This document shows positions 19,205 to 27,323 of a stretch of DNA of 64,000 nucleotides, piece after piece. How positions within the stretch are numbered: position 1 is the stretch's first letter; each line of letters opens with the position of its first letter. Under the pieces are notes generated by a model. That model was not told where the DNA came from. It worked only from the letters and a program-made list of their open reading frames with translations, and made no database searches. Both the position numbers and the translations under genes were made by a program. Source of the stretch: Promethearchaeota archaeon (GTDB lineage Archaea; Asgardarchaeota; Lokiarchaeia; Sigyniarchaeales; SOKP01); assembly GCA_016839765.1 (NCBI GenBank), contig JAEOTP010000034.1:1-64000 (forward strand), read 5' to 3'.

Positions 19205-20149
19205 ATGGAAGAATATAATTGTGAAGTATTAATAATCGGAGCGGGTCCAGCTGGATTGAGTGCGGGTATTTACTGTGCTCGTGCGAACAGAGATGTTATT
19301 ATTTTGGATGGAAATGAGTTATCAGCACTAGCAAAAACAAAGGAAATGCAAAATTGGCCTGGCGAAATTGATATTAAAGGAAGCGATTTATTAGAAAAAT
19401 TTAGAGCGCATACTGAAAGTTATTCTGAAAACGTGAGAATTATTAAGGGCGATGTTATTTCATTGATGATGGGGATGGGAACAAATATAATTTCAACTAG
19501 AGCTGCTAATATAACTTCAGATGTTGTTATAATAACAACAGGAAGAGGAATTCGAAAGGAGATTATAAAAGGAGAAGGAGCATTACTTGGATTTGGTGTT
19601 TCGTATAGTCCCATATGGGATGGACCATTATATAAAGATAAAGTTGTCTATTTATTTGGTAAAGACGAAAAAATGTTAGAAGATGCTTTAGCCCTTCAAC
19701 AAATGGGTTGCATCGTACGGATAATCATAAATTTTGGGATTGAAAAATTACCTGAAAAGATATATGAATTAAAAGAAGTTGGAATTGAAGTTTTTGAAAA
19801 TATGGAAGTAATTGAAGCAGTTCCAGATTCGGAAGGTGTGATTCAAAAAATTATATGTAAGCCTACTAAGCCTGAATCAGAAGATATTGAAGAAATAAAG
19901 GAATTTGAATTAAACTGTTTATTTATTTTATCTCATATATCCTCTAATTCAATGTTCAAAAGAGCAGGGATAGAATTAGATGATATGGGAAATATTAAAG
20001 TGGATGAACAACAAAAAACAAATCTTAAAGGAGTTTATGCTGCTGGAGATTGTACGGGAGGACTTTTTCAAGTAGTTTTTGCTGCAGCAGAAGGTGCACG
20101 AGCGGGAATAAACGCGTGCAAATATCTTTGGCGATTAAAGAAAGAATAA
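19205..20149 (+). CDS. Thioredoxin-reductase-like flavoprotein lacking redox cysteines
   Basis: This 314-residue protein aligns end to end with thioredoxin reductase. The FAD motif LIIGAGPAGLSAG and the C-terminal GVYAAGDCTGG are intact. The redox-active CATC site is replaced by SPIW (residues 135-138, in YSPIWDGPL). The NADPH motif GGGNAA is FGKDEK here, and the HRR phosphate-binding residues are lost. It should bind FAD but cannot act as a normal thioredoxin reductase. It may use another electron donor, or act as a partner or regulator. It lies 256 bases upstream of an intact thioredoxin reductase on the same strand, which suggests duplication followed by divergence. Confidence 0.85.
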   Translation: MEEYNCEVLIIGAGPAGLSAGIYCARANRDVIILDGNELSALAKTKEMQNWPGEIDIKGSDLLEKFRAHTESYSENVRIIKGDVISLMMGMGTNIISTRAANITSDVVIITTGRGIRKEIIKGEGALLGFGVSYSPIWDGPLYKDKVVYLFGKDEKMLEDALALQQMGCIVRIIINFGIEKLPEKIYELKEVGIEVFENMEVIEAVPDSEGVIQKIICKPTKPESEDIEEIKEFELNCLFILSHISSNSMFKRAGIELDDMGNIKVDEQQKTNLKGVYAAGDCTGGLFQVVFAAAEGARAGINACKYLWRLKKE

Positions 20150-20405
20150 ACTTGTTAATATATAGACATTAAACTCTATTATGCATTATCACGATAACCT
20201 TCATATAATATGGAAAACTATAAGATTTTCCAGGATTATTTCATGGTAAGCATTTCAGAAAGCTCAATTAATGTTCAATTTTTCTTATTAATGTTAAAAA
20301 CGAGGAGTGAATAAATTTAACCAAAAAAAATTAAAAAAATATAAACCATTATTAAGATTATTATGTGTAAATTTGAATAAAGCTGCAAAGTTATAGTGAC
20401 TAAAA

Positions 20406-21350
20406 TTGTCTGATAAAAATGAAGTTGATTTAGCAGTTATTGGTGGTGGACCTGCAGGATTAACCGCTGCAATTTATGGTGCAAGAATGGGTTTAAAGAC
20501 TACTATCTATGAGGGTAAGGCTTTTGGTGGTCTAGCTGGGACAGCTCCCAAAATCGAAAATTATCCCGGATTCGGGAGTATAAACGGTCTTGAATTAACT
20601 GAAAAAATGAGGGAACAAGCTGAAAATTGGGGAGCTAATTTTGTGTTTGATAACGTATCTGCGATTAATCCAAAAGAAATGACCGTAACTACATTTGAAG
20701 GTAACACAAAAGCTAAAGCAATTATAATTGCTACTGGATCAAAACATCTAACACTTGGATTGTCTAATGAGTTTGAATTAATAGGTAATGGAATATCTTA
20801 CTGTGCTACTTGTGATGGACCCCTATTTCGAGATCAAGTAGTTGCCACGGTTGGTGGTGGTAATGCCGCTGGTCTAGAAGCAATTTATCTTTCAGGTGTA
20901 GCAAGAGAAGTTTATCTTATTCATAGACGTCACTGTATGCGAGCAGAAAAATGTATTGCAGATGAGGTTATATCATTAAATAATCTTATACCAATGTTTA
21001 ATTCCACAATTGAAGAAGCTATAACAAAGGAAAATAAATTAGAGGGATTAAAAATCAAAAATCATGAAACTGGCGAAATTTCTAAAATAAGTGTAAATGC
21101 TCTCTTCATTGCAATAGGAGTTGAGCCACAGAGTGATTTAGCGAAAAAGGCAGGGATAGAACTTGATGATGATAATTGTATTAAAGTCAGGAAAAATCAA
21201 GAAACTAGTTTTCCTGGTATATATGCGGCAGGAGATGTAACAGGTGGAATACGACAGGTAACAACAGCAGTTGGGGAAGCAACAACAGCAGCGATGAATG
21301 CATATCTATTTATTAAAAAAGGATGGTATGGAGAAGGGGAGCCAAAATAA
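20406..21350 (+). CDS. trxB: Thioredoxin reductase
   Basis: This 314-residue flavoprotein reduces thioredoxin-type proteins. FAD motif VIGGGPAGLTAA is at about residue 11. The redox disulfide is in YCATCDGP (Cys133 and Cys136). The pyridine-nucleotide motif is VGGGNAAGLEA, followed by HRRHCMR, whose arginines favour NADPH. The C-terminal FAD motif is IYAAGDVTGG. The start is TTG at 20406, directly before SDKNEVDLAVIGGG; no better in-frame start lies nearby. The leader of about 250 bases since the previous gene suggests its own promoter. Confidence 0.92.
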   Translation: MSDKNEVDLAVIGGGPAGLTAAIYGARMGLKTTIYEGKAFGGLAGTAPKIENYPGFGSINGLELTEKMREQAENWGANFVFDNVSAINPKEMTVTTFEGNTKAKAIIIATGSKHLTLGLSNEFELIGNGISYCATCDGPLFRDQVVATVGGGNAAGLEAIYLSGVAREVYLIHRRHCMRAEKCIADEVISLNNLIPMFNSTIEEAITKENKLEGLKIKNHETGEISKISVNALFIAIGVEPQSDLAKKAGIELDDDNCIKVRKNQETSFPGIYAAGDVTGGIRQVTTAVGEATTAAMNAYLFIKKGWYGEGEPK

Positions 21351-21410
21351 ATACCTCTCTGAAATTTATCCGAGAATTGAAAAAAGACTGAAAATTCCAC
21401 TTCTTTCTAA

Positions 21411-21608
21411 GGCTATTATCTTTTTATTTTGTCTCATATATCCTCGAATTCAATTTTTGAGAAAGCTGGAGTAGAACTAGATGAGATAAGAAATATAAAA
21501 GTGGATGAAGAACAAAATACAAATCTCAAAGGTCTGTATACTGCTGGAGATATTACGTGCGGTCTATATCGAGTAGTTTTTGACAATAATCGGGGAGTGA
21601 GATTTTAA
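21411..21608 (+). pseudogene. Relic of a third thioredoxin-reductase-like gene (C-terminal part)
   Basis: An open stretch begins right after a stop and has no start codon. It reads LFILSHISSNSIFEKAGVE, then IKVDEEQNTNLKG and LYTAGDITCGLYRVVFD, ending at TAA 21606-21608. It matches the C-terminal part of the cysteine-less homologue at 19205-20149 (LFILSHISSNSMFKRAGIE, IKVDEQQKTNLKG, VYAAGDCTGGLFQVVF) much better than the intact trxB. The N-terminal three quarters and the final helix are missing. It is best read as the remnant of a tandem duplication, with the intact trxB between the copies. Confidence 0.75.
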
Positions 21609-21642
21609 AGTACATTGATTTACTAGAAAATAATATCATCTA

Positions 21643-21668
21643 GATATTACTTCATATTATGTAATATC
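21643..21668. repeat. Inverted repeat upstream of xerA, dif-like
   Basis: GATATTAC and GTAATATC are perfect inverted 8-bp arms separated by 10 bases (ttcatattat). With 11-bp arms and a 6-bp centre, as in Xer dif sites, 9 of 11 positions are complementary. It lies 20 bases upstream of the XerA-type recombinase start. It could be a recombination site, an operator for that gene, or chance in AT-rich DNA. Confidence 0.4.
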
Positions 21669-21688
21669 CCGATCATATTGTAGTTATT

Positions 21689-22612
21689 ATGGTAGATTAC
21701 AAATTTTCTGATTTCATTAGTGATTTTTTAATTTCAAAAGAAGTGGAAGAAGGTTGTGCTCCATCTACAATTAAAGCCTATAGATATGACCTTGATAAAT
21801 TTATTAATTTAGTAGGAGATATTGAAATCAATTCACCAATATTACGCCAGAGAATAAGATTATTTTTAAAAAAAATAAAGGATATGGGGTATTCGAAGAA
21901 AGGGATAGGAAGAAAAATAGCATCTTTACGCTCATATTTCAAATTCTTAACCCTAAATGAATTCCTTGAAAAGAATCCTATGAGTACAATTAAGTCGCCA
22001 AAAATAAAACTTGAAGAAAGTCTGCCAAAATTTCTTAAAGTTTCAGATGTTGAGGTTATTTTCAACAAATTAAAAGACAGAAAGTTGTTTAACTCAAAAA
22101 AAAGTCAGAGATACTACTTGATTGTAAGATTACTATACTCAACAATGGCGAGAGTCAGTGAACTTTGTAATATACAAGTAAAAGATATTGATTTTGAAAA
22201 AGGTTATTTAAGATTGCGTGGTAAAGGAAATAAAGAAAGAATTGTCCCTGTTGATAAAACAACTTTAGTAATTTTTAATGAGCGTCTTAGAAATCGAATT
22301 TCATATAATTCTGAGGATTATTTATTAGTAAATACATGGGGTAAAAAGTTAAGCCCTCGTGTTGTACAATCAGATATTAAAATTATAAAGGAAAGATGCG
22401 GGTTTCCAGATTCAAAGATTATTACACCTCATGTATTTAGACATACAGGAGCAACTCACCTAAGACGATCTGGGATGGATATTAGTGAATTACAAGACAT
22501 TTTAGGCCACAGTTCTCCAAATACAACTAGAATATATGCAAAAAATGATATTACGAAATTAAAGCAATCTTATTCATCAATGCACCCTCTAAATAATTCA
22601 AATAAATTTTAA
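21689..22612 (+). CDS. xerA: XerA-type tyrosine recombinase
   Basis: This 307-residue site-specific recombinase has an N-terminal SAM-like core-binding domain (about residues 5-95: CAPSTIKAYRYDLDKF) and a catalytic domain. Catalytic residues are visible: Arg155 in ARVSEL, the beta-hairpin Lys in GKGNKERIVP, His248 and Arg251 in HVFRHTGATHLRR, His274 in LGHSSPNTT and nucleophile Tyr283 in RIYAK. Length and completeness match archaeal XerA, which resolves chromosome dimers at dif, rather than a virus integrase. It is followed by the orc1/cdc6 gene on the same strand. Confidence 0.88.
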   Translation: MVDYKFSDFISDFLISKEVEEGCAPSTIKAYRYDLDKFINLVGDIEINSPILRQRIRLFLKKIKDMGYSKKGIGRKIASLRSYFKFLTLNEFLEKNPMSTIKSPKIKLEESLPKFLKVSDVEVIFNKLKDRKLFNSKKSQRYYLIVRLLYSTMARVSELCNIQVKDIDFEKGYLRLRGKGNKERIVPVDKTTLVIFNERLRNRISYNSEDYLLVNTWGKKLSPRVVQSDIKIIKERCGFPDSKIITPHVFRHTGATHLRRSGMDISELQDILGHSSPNTTRIYAKNDITKLKQSYSSMHPLNNSNKF

Positions 22613-22636
22613 AATTAATTTGAAACTAAAAAAATT

Positions 22637-22706
22637 TAAAATAAGCTTATTTTATTAATCTAATAACTTTTAATACAAATTCTTAAGAATAAGAAAGTTT
22701 AAACTT
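22637..22706. repeat. Three perfect palindromes between xerA and orc1/cdc6
   Basis: Within 70 bases lie an 18-bp palindrome (taaaataagcttatttta, 22637-22654) and two 12-bp palindromes (attcttaagaat, 22679-22690; aagtttaaactt, 22695-22706). They sit in the gap before the replication-initiator gene. They could be binding sites for a dimeric regulator or part of an origin. No G-rich ORB element is present. Chance cannot be excluded at this base composition. Confidence 0.4.
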
Positions 22707-22766
22707 AAATTGTACTATATTTACTTATAAATCATCATATTTAAGATTACAATACTGTAGATTATC

Positions 22767-23960
22767 ATGGATGAGGATGAGTTTAGAAAACAATTTGGGA
22801 GAAAATCTGTCTTTCGACACTTCAGTTCCCTTGATTTAACTTTTGTTCCAGAAAAATTATATTGTCGTGACAAAGCAATAAAAGATCTCATCTTTAGTTT
22901 TAGAAGAATTGTAGATGAGGAAGAACAACCATCTGTCAATTGTTTAATTTTAGGAAAAGCTGGAGTGGGTAAAACAGTTACTGCCAGATATTTTGGTAAA
23001 AATTTTAGAAATATAGCTATAGAAAAAGATGTAAATATTTTTGTAGAGTATTATAACTGTATTAATTTTAGATCAAAAAGCAAAATAATTAGAGAGCTTT
23101 TGGCAAAATATACGCATGGAAGCGGCAGAGGCTTCTCAGATGATGAAGCATTAAAGCTAATCTTAACAAAATTAGTCAGAGAGAAAGGATACATGCTGTT
23201 AATTATTGATGAGATACATTTATTGAAATCAGATGAGATTTTAGCTTTTTTGGATATAGCAGAAACTTTTGGACACCAGAATGCGAAACTCTCAATATTA
23301 TTAATTTCCCGTATTAGAGATTGGATGAATGTTGAAACAGAAAGAATATTAAGTCGCATCAACGATAAAATTAAATTCAACCCCTATGATTTTGATGAAT
23401 CTAAACAAATATTACAATATAGAAGTGAACTAGCGTTTAAAGAATATGTAATTGATGATGAAATTTTAAATATGGTAAGTCAAATCGTGACAGAACATAA
23501 GAATATGCGTCATGGAATTGAAATTTTACGAAAAAGTGGTTTACACTCTGATAAAGAAGGTTTAGACAGAATAACTCCTGATGCTATTAGGGAGGCATCA
23601 AATGAGGTTTATCCTACTTTTAGAGGAGAAATTGTAGATCAATTAAATGAACAAGAACTTTTAGCATTATATGGAATTACAAGATCTTTAATGAATACAG
23701 ATGACCCTTTTACTATTGTTGATGATGCTTATGAAGAATATCAAACAATATGTGAAACATATTCAATTGAACCTCATGTTAAGATGAGTTTTAGGAAATA
23801 TGTTAGACAATTGAACGATATAAGCGTGATTTCATCCAAAACTGTTAGAATTGAAGAAGCAGAGCGAGGAAGACACCTAGAAATCACATTACTTGATATA
23901 ACTGCTCCAAAGTTAGAAGAATTTTTAATAGATATTTTTGATAGGAAATTCGGAACATAA
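22767..23960 (+). CDS. cdc6: Orc1/Cdc6 family replication initiator
   Basis: This 397-residue AAA+ ATPase binds origins and loads the MCM helicase. The N-terminus includes FVPEKLYCRDKAI, as in Orc1/Cdc6. Walker A is LGKAGVGKT at about 62-70, Walker B is LLIIDEIH at about 147, and sensor motifs follow (LLISRIRDW, and MRHGIEILRKSG in the lid). The C-terminal 120 residues form the winged helix (LNEQELLALYGITRSL to ISSKTVRIEEAERGR). Archaeal origins commonly lie next to this gene, so the flanking gap is a candidate, though ORB-type repeats were not seen. Confidence 0.88.
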   Translation: MDEDEFRKQFGRKSVFRHFSSLDLTFVPEKLYCRDKAIKDLIFSFRRIVDEEEQPSVNCLILGKAGVGKTVTARYFGKNFRNIAIEKDVNIFVEYYNCINFRSKSKIIRELLAKYTHGSGRGFSDDEALKLILTKLVREKGYMLLIIDEIHLLKSDEILAFLDIAETFGHQNAKLSILLISRIRDWMNVETERILSRINDKIKFNPYDFDESKQILQYRSELAFKEYVIDDEILNMVSQIVTEHKNMRHGIEILRKSGLHSDKEGLDRITPDAIREASNEVYPTFRGEIVDQLNEQELLALYGITRSLMNTDDPFTIVDDAYEEYQTICETYSIEPHVKMSFRKYVRQLNDISVISSKTVRIEEAERGRHLEITLLDITAPKLEEFLIDIFDRKFGT

Positions 23961-24079
23961 ACAAATTTCTTTAGAAATATTACTAAAAAATTTTTTAATC
24001 TAATTCAAAATTTTTATCTAAAAGATATTTTAAGTAAAAATAATTTTTAGAAGTCAATAGGCTATTATTAAATGATTTT

Positions 24080-25075
24080 ATGATGTTAAAAAAGAACATT
24101 TTAATTACTGGAGCTTCGGGGAGTGTTGGCATAAAAGTTTTTCATGAATTTTATGTAAGGAAACAAAAATACAATATTACTCTTTTTCTCAGAGGTTCGA
24201 AAAAAAATAAAAACCTGTTTAAAAATTATAGAGAGGAATTAAATATCGTATGGGGAGATTTAAGGGATAATAATGAAGTAGAAAAAGCTGTTGCTAACCA
24301 AGATATTATTTTACATATCGCAGGAGTTATTCCCGTCTCTGAGGAGAGCAATCCAGAAGTTACTCAAGCGGTTAACGTGGATGGTACACAAAATATAATA
24401 AATTCTATGTTAAAACAGCAAGATAAACCAAAAATTATATACACCTCTTCTGCAGCTGTTTATGGAAATAGAGTTAAAAACCCAATAATTAAAACAACAG
24501 ATCCGATCAGGCCTGCTAAAGGGGATTTCTATGCAGTATCAAAAATTGAAGCAGAAAAACTAATTAGGAATTCGGGTTTAGATTATTGTATTTTTAGGTT
24601 AGCTTATTGTGCTTCACCAGCAGTTCTTAAATTCCATCCTGTAATGTTTCGAATGCCATTAAATACAAGTATAGAAATGATTTTAACTAGTGACATTGGC
24701 AAAGCCTTAGCAAACGCAATAGAAAGAGAAGATATCTGGGGTAAAATCTTTAATCTTGGAGGGGGTAAAAGTTGTCGAATTAGATATGGGGATCATTTAG
24801 ACGATCTTTATGAAATTATGGGCTTGGGAAGAGGTTTTATGCCAAAAGAAGCCTTTTCTATAGAGGGATACCATTGTGGCTTTTACTTTGATGAAGGAGT
24901 CCAAGAATTGTTTAATTTTAGGAAGTTAACATTACAAGATTTTTATAAAGAAGTAAAAAAATGGATAGGTTTTAAGAGATATTTAACACCACTTTTGAGG
25001 TGGCCTTTAAGAAAGATTTTCATAAGAAAATCGGAATATTTTAAGGAATATAAAAAGAAAAAAGATAAAAACTAA
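24080..25075 (+). CDS. NAD-dependent epimerase/dehydratase (extended SDR)
   Basis: This 331-residue Rossmann enzyme has the NAD motif ITGASGSVG near the N-terminus, the IAGVIPVSEES strand, SSAAVYG with the catalytic Ser/Thr region, and YAVSK (the catalytic Tyr-x-x-x-Lys pair) at about residue 152. It ends in a basic tail (KIFIRKSEYFKEYKKKKDK) with a preceding amphipathic helix that may contact the membrane. Members act on nucleotide sugars or sterol- and flavonol-like carbonyls; the substrate here is unknown. The stop is only ten bases from the convergent stop of a steroid-reductase-like gene. Start may be either of two adjacent ATGs. Confidence 0.85.
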   Translation: MMLKKNILITGASGSVGIKVFHEFYVRKQKYNITLFLRGSKKNKNLFKNYREELNIVWGDLRDNNEVEKAVANQDIILHIAGVIPVSEESNPEVTQAVNVDGTQNIINSMLKQQDKPKIIYTSSAAVYGNRVKNPIIKTTDPIRPAKGDFYAVSKIEAEKLIRNSGLDYCIFRLAYCASPAVLKFHPVMFRMPLNTSIEMILTSDIGKALANAIEREDIWGKIFNLGGGKSCRIRYGDHLDDLYEIMGLGRGFMPKEAFSIEGYHCGFYFDEGVQELFNFRKLTLQDFYKEVKKWIGFKRYLTPLLRWPLRKIFIRKSEYFKEYKKKKDKN

Positions 25076-25085
25076 CCATTTTGTA

Positions 25086-25988
25086 TTATTTACCTTTTTT
25101 AGGAAGCCAGGGTATTAGTTTTGAAACAGTCTTTTTGTATTGTAAATAATCTGGTTTTCTACTTAAATTTCTTTTTTCTATTAAGGGGATACTCAATATA
25201 TAGAATAAAGCTGTAATAAAGATGGGCCCAATGATCATCCACCAAAAAGAGATTTCTGTTGCTAATGCGAATAAGTATAAACCCCACCAAAATAAGATTT
25301 CTCCAAAATAATTCGGATGTCTTGAGTATTTCCATAATCCTTTGTTAATGATTTTAGTAGAGTCTTCTCTATTTTTTATAAAATTATATAATTGTTGGTC
25401 AGCAGCAGCTTCAATAATTACTGCGAATAAAGTAATAGAAAATGCAATAATATCAATATAATTAAAAGAGTTATTTCTTATTGAAAGAGCGGGATACAAT
25501 GATAGGCAACCCAAAAATACGAGAATTGTTGGCATTAATTGGATTCCTATTAAATTAAATAACCAAAAGAACTTACCTTTTTCAACTCTTAAGTTAGCAT
25601 AACGCCAATCTTCATGATTTAACCCCTGCCACTGTCTGGCCCAATTATAGGTCAATCTAATAGACCAGGTTAAAACAAGTAAAAGAACAAATATTTGACG
25701 TAAGAATATACTTTTGCTAGTTTGAGGATTAAATAACCAATATATAGTTATTACCGCAGGTGCTACGCTCCAATAAAGATCATAGAAACTTGCATTCTTA
25801 AAAATAGAACTTACAATGAATATAAAAAAAGTTGCTGCTATATCAGCTAAAAAAATAATTAGAATGGGATGTAAAAAGTTTATAAATGTAACTACTATTA
25901 AAGAAATAATTACGGCAAGGGTATAGGCAATAATAATATAAATATATCCCTTGACTTTCCGACCAGAATTCTTAATAGATTCGCTCAT
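25086..25988 (-). CDS. DUF1295 / steroid 5-alpha-reductase-like membrane protein
   Basis: This 300-residue polytopic protein has about seven membrane segments. The C-terminal signature is GLWKYSRHPNYFGEILFWWGLYLFAL, typical of the DUF1295 branch of the steroid-reductase/isoprenylcysteine-methyltransferase superfamily. These enzymes use NADPH to reduce a double bond in a lipid or methylate an isoprenoid. The tail motif LIEKRNLSRKPDYLQYKKTV is also usual. It lies 14 bases downstream of a second superfamily member on the same strand. An isoprenoid-lipid substrate is a reasonable inference for an archaeon. Confidence 0.8.
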   Translation of the reverse strand: MSESIKNSGRKVKGYIYIIIAYTLAVIISLIVVTFINFLHPILIIFLADIAATFFIFIVSSIFKNASFYDLYWSVAPAVITIYWLFNPQTSKSIFLRQIFVLLLVLTWSIRLTYNWARQWQGLNHEDWRYANLRVEKGKFFWLFNLIGIQLMPTILVFLGCLSLYPALSIRNNSFNYIDIIAFSITLFAVIIEAAADQQLYNFIKNREDSTKIINKGLWKYSRHPNYFGEILFWWGLYLFALATEISFWWMIIGPIFITALFYILSIPLIEKRNLSRKPDYLQYKKTVSKLIPWLPKKGK

Positions 25989-26002
25989 TATTATTTTGCT
26001 CT

Positions 26003-26764
26003 TTAATATATATAGGGGATTAATGCTTTCCTATTTTTAGGGTAATCAGGGAAAGTTTTAAGATACCATTTATGATGAGATCGTGCTCTTGGACCTAAGT
26101 TAAAAAATGTCCATAAAGCAAAAACAAGTCCAGGCAAAGACCACGTCATTACAGCCCATCCTGCCCATTCAGTTATTTCACCAAGATAACTCGGACAACT
26201 CACGTAATTAAACATTCCTCCATAAGGTATTTTATATTCAGTTTCTCCAGGTTTACGTAAATTCCGTATAATTCTATCAGAATGAAGGTTGATAATAAAC
26301 CCACTAACGAATGTAACCGCTCCAACTATAAAAAACGGACTTATTATCCAATTTGAAGGGTAAGGAGGTGAAAATGTATATACCCATCTTGCTTGTAAAT
26401 ATGTGTTAATTCCATTGAATATTAGACCAAAACTAATTATTGTTATTGGTATAGGTTGTCTGGCTCGTATTAAAAAAGGGAATATAAACGTTCTTTGACC
26501 ATAATGTAGCATCCAAATACTAAAAAATACGATTGATATAATATCTGTTTTTCTACCTCCAATTAGATAAAAAACTAAGTAAATTATTACAGTAGGTATT
26601 TCCATAATGAACCATCCAAGTTTATTATTAATAGTTGGGCCCCATTTTTCACTGATATGCTGCCCGTATGGAGCAGGAATAAAAAATAAGAGAATAAACA
26701 TCGCTATACCAACAATACTGAAGATTAACATGATCCAATTAAAAATAATTATCTCATCCATCAA
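26003..26764 (-). CDS. 3-oxo-5-alpha-steroid 4-dehydrogenase (SRD5A)-like membrane reductase
   Basis: This 253-residue protein has about six membrane segments and the SRD5A C-terminal domain: YGGMFNYVSCPSYLGEI (the NADPH-binding region), RARSHHKWYLKTFPDYPKNR and a terminal ALIPYIY. The family reduces the 4,5 double bond of steroids or the terminal isoprene unit of polyprenols. In archaea polyprenyl or geranylgeranyl substrates are more plausible than steroids. It is the first gene of a two-gene unit with the DUF1295 protein. Confidence 0.85.
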   Translation of the reverse strand: MMDEIIIFNWIMLIFSIVGIAMFILLFFIPAPYGQHISEKWGPTINNKLGWFIMEIPTVIIYLVFYLIGGRKTDIISIVFFSIWMLHYGQRTFIFPFLIRARQPIPITIISFGLIFNGINTYLQARWVYTFSPPYPSNWIISPFFIVGAVTFVSGFIINLHSDRIIRNLRKPGETEYKIPYGGMFNYVSCPSYLGEITEWAGWAVMTWSLPGLVFALWTFFNLGPRARSHHKWYLKTFPDYPKNRKALIPYIY

Positions 26765-26916
26765 AATACAACTATCCTAATTTCCTAATTAAGTTTTTTA
26801 TTACTATGAAAAATTAATTGTTAATATGTTAAAAATCCATAAAAAGTTAAATAATTCGCTATAAGAAGAAAATCAACTTAGTAATAATTATTGATTTTTT
26901 TTACAATTATATCTAC

Positions 26917-27150
26917 TCAATAATTCTCTTTTTCTTTTTTAGATTGAGAATACCAATCTAACCATTCTTTACGGCGGCTTTTAGCTCTATCAACTGCATC
27001 TCCTTCAGCTCCTCTTTCATTTCTTACCTTCTGCCAATATACTTCAAGTTCTCCCCGTGTGAGAGATAATCCACAAGACTGGCAAACTAGATGTTTAATA
27101 TCAGGTTGGTATTTCATTTTTCCCGCACACTCTGGACAGTTATTTGCCAT
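26917..27150 (-). CDS. Small zinc-ribbon protein
   Basis: This 77-residue protein has an N-terminal zinc ribbon NCPECAGKMKYQ followed by LVCQSCGLSLTRGELE (CxxC-x15-CxxC), as in TFIIB/TFS-type ribbons. A basic helical tail follows (VDRAKSRRKEWLDWYSQSKKEK). It may bind nucleic acid or another protein. No particular family is recognised. It stands alone with its own AT-rich upstream region. Confidence 0.75.
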   Translation of the reverse strand: MANNCPECAGKMKYQPDIKHLVCQSCGLSLTRGELEVYWQKVRNERGAEGDAVDRAKSRRKEWLDWYSQSKKEKENY

Positions 27151-27323
27151 AAGTTTTTCCTTTTTATTTTTTTTAACCTTTTATATATTTATAGAATTTA
27201 TTACTGTTAAAATAATTATTGGATATTCTATAAGAGCTAAATTTATTTTCAAATACACGTTTTTAAATTAAAATCCACTTCTTAAAAAACTATAACCAGT
27301 TGATTGGATTTGATAATAATAAA

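Noticed and set aside
22613-22766. ORB-type origin repeats near orc1/cdc6
   Set aside because: No G-rich ORB or mini-ORB elements are present in the gap; only AT-rich palindromes were seen.
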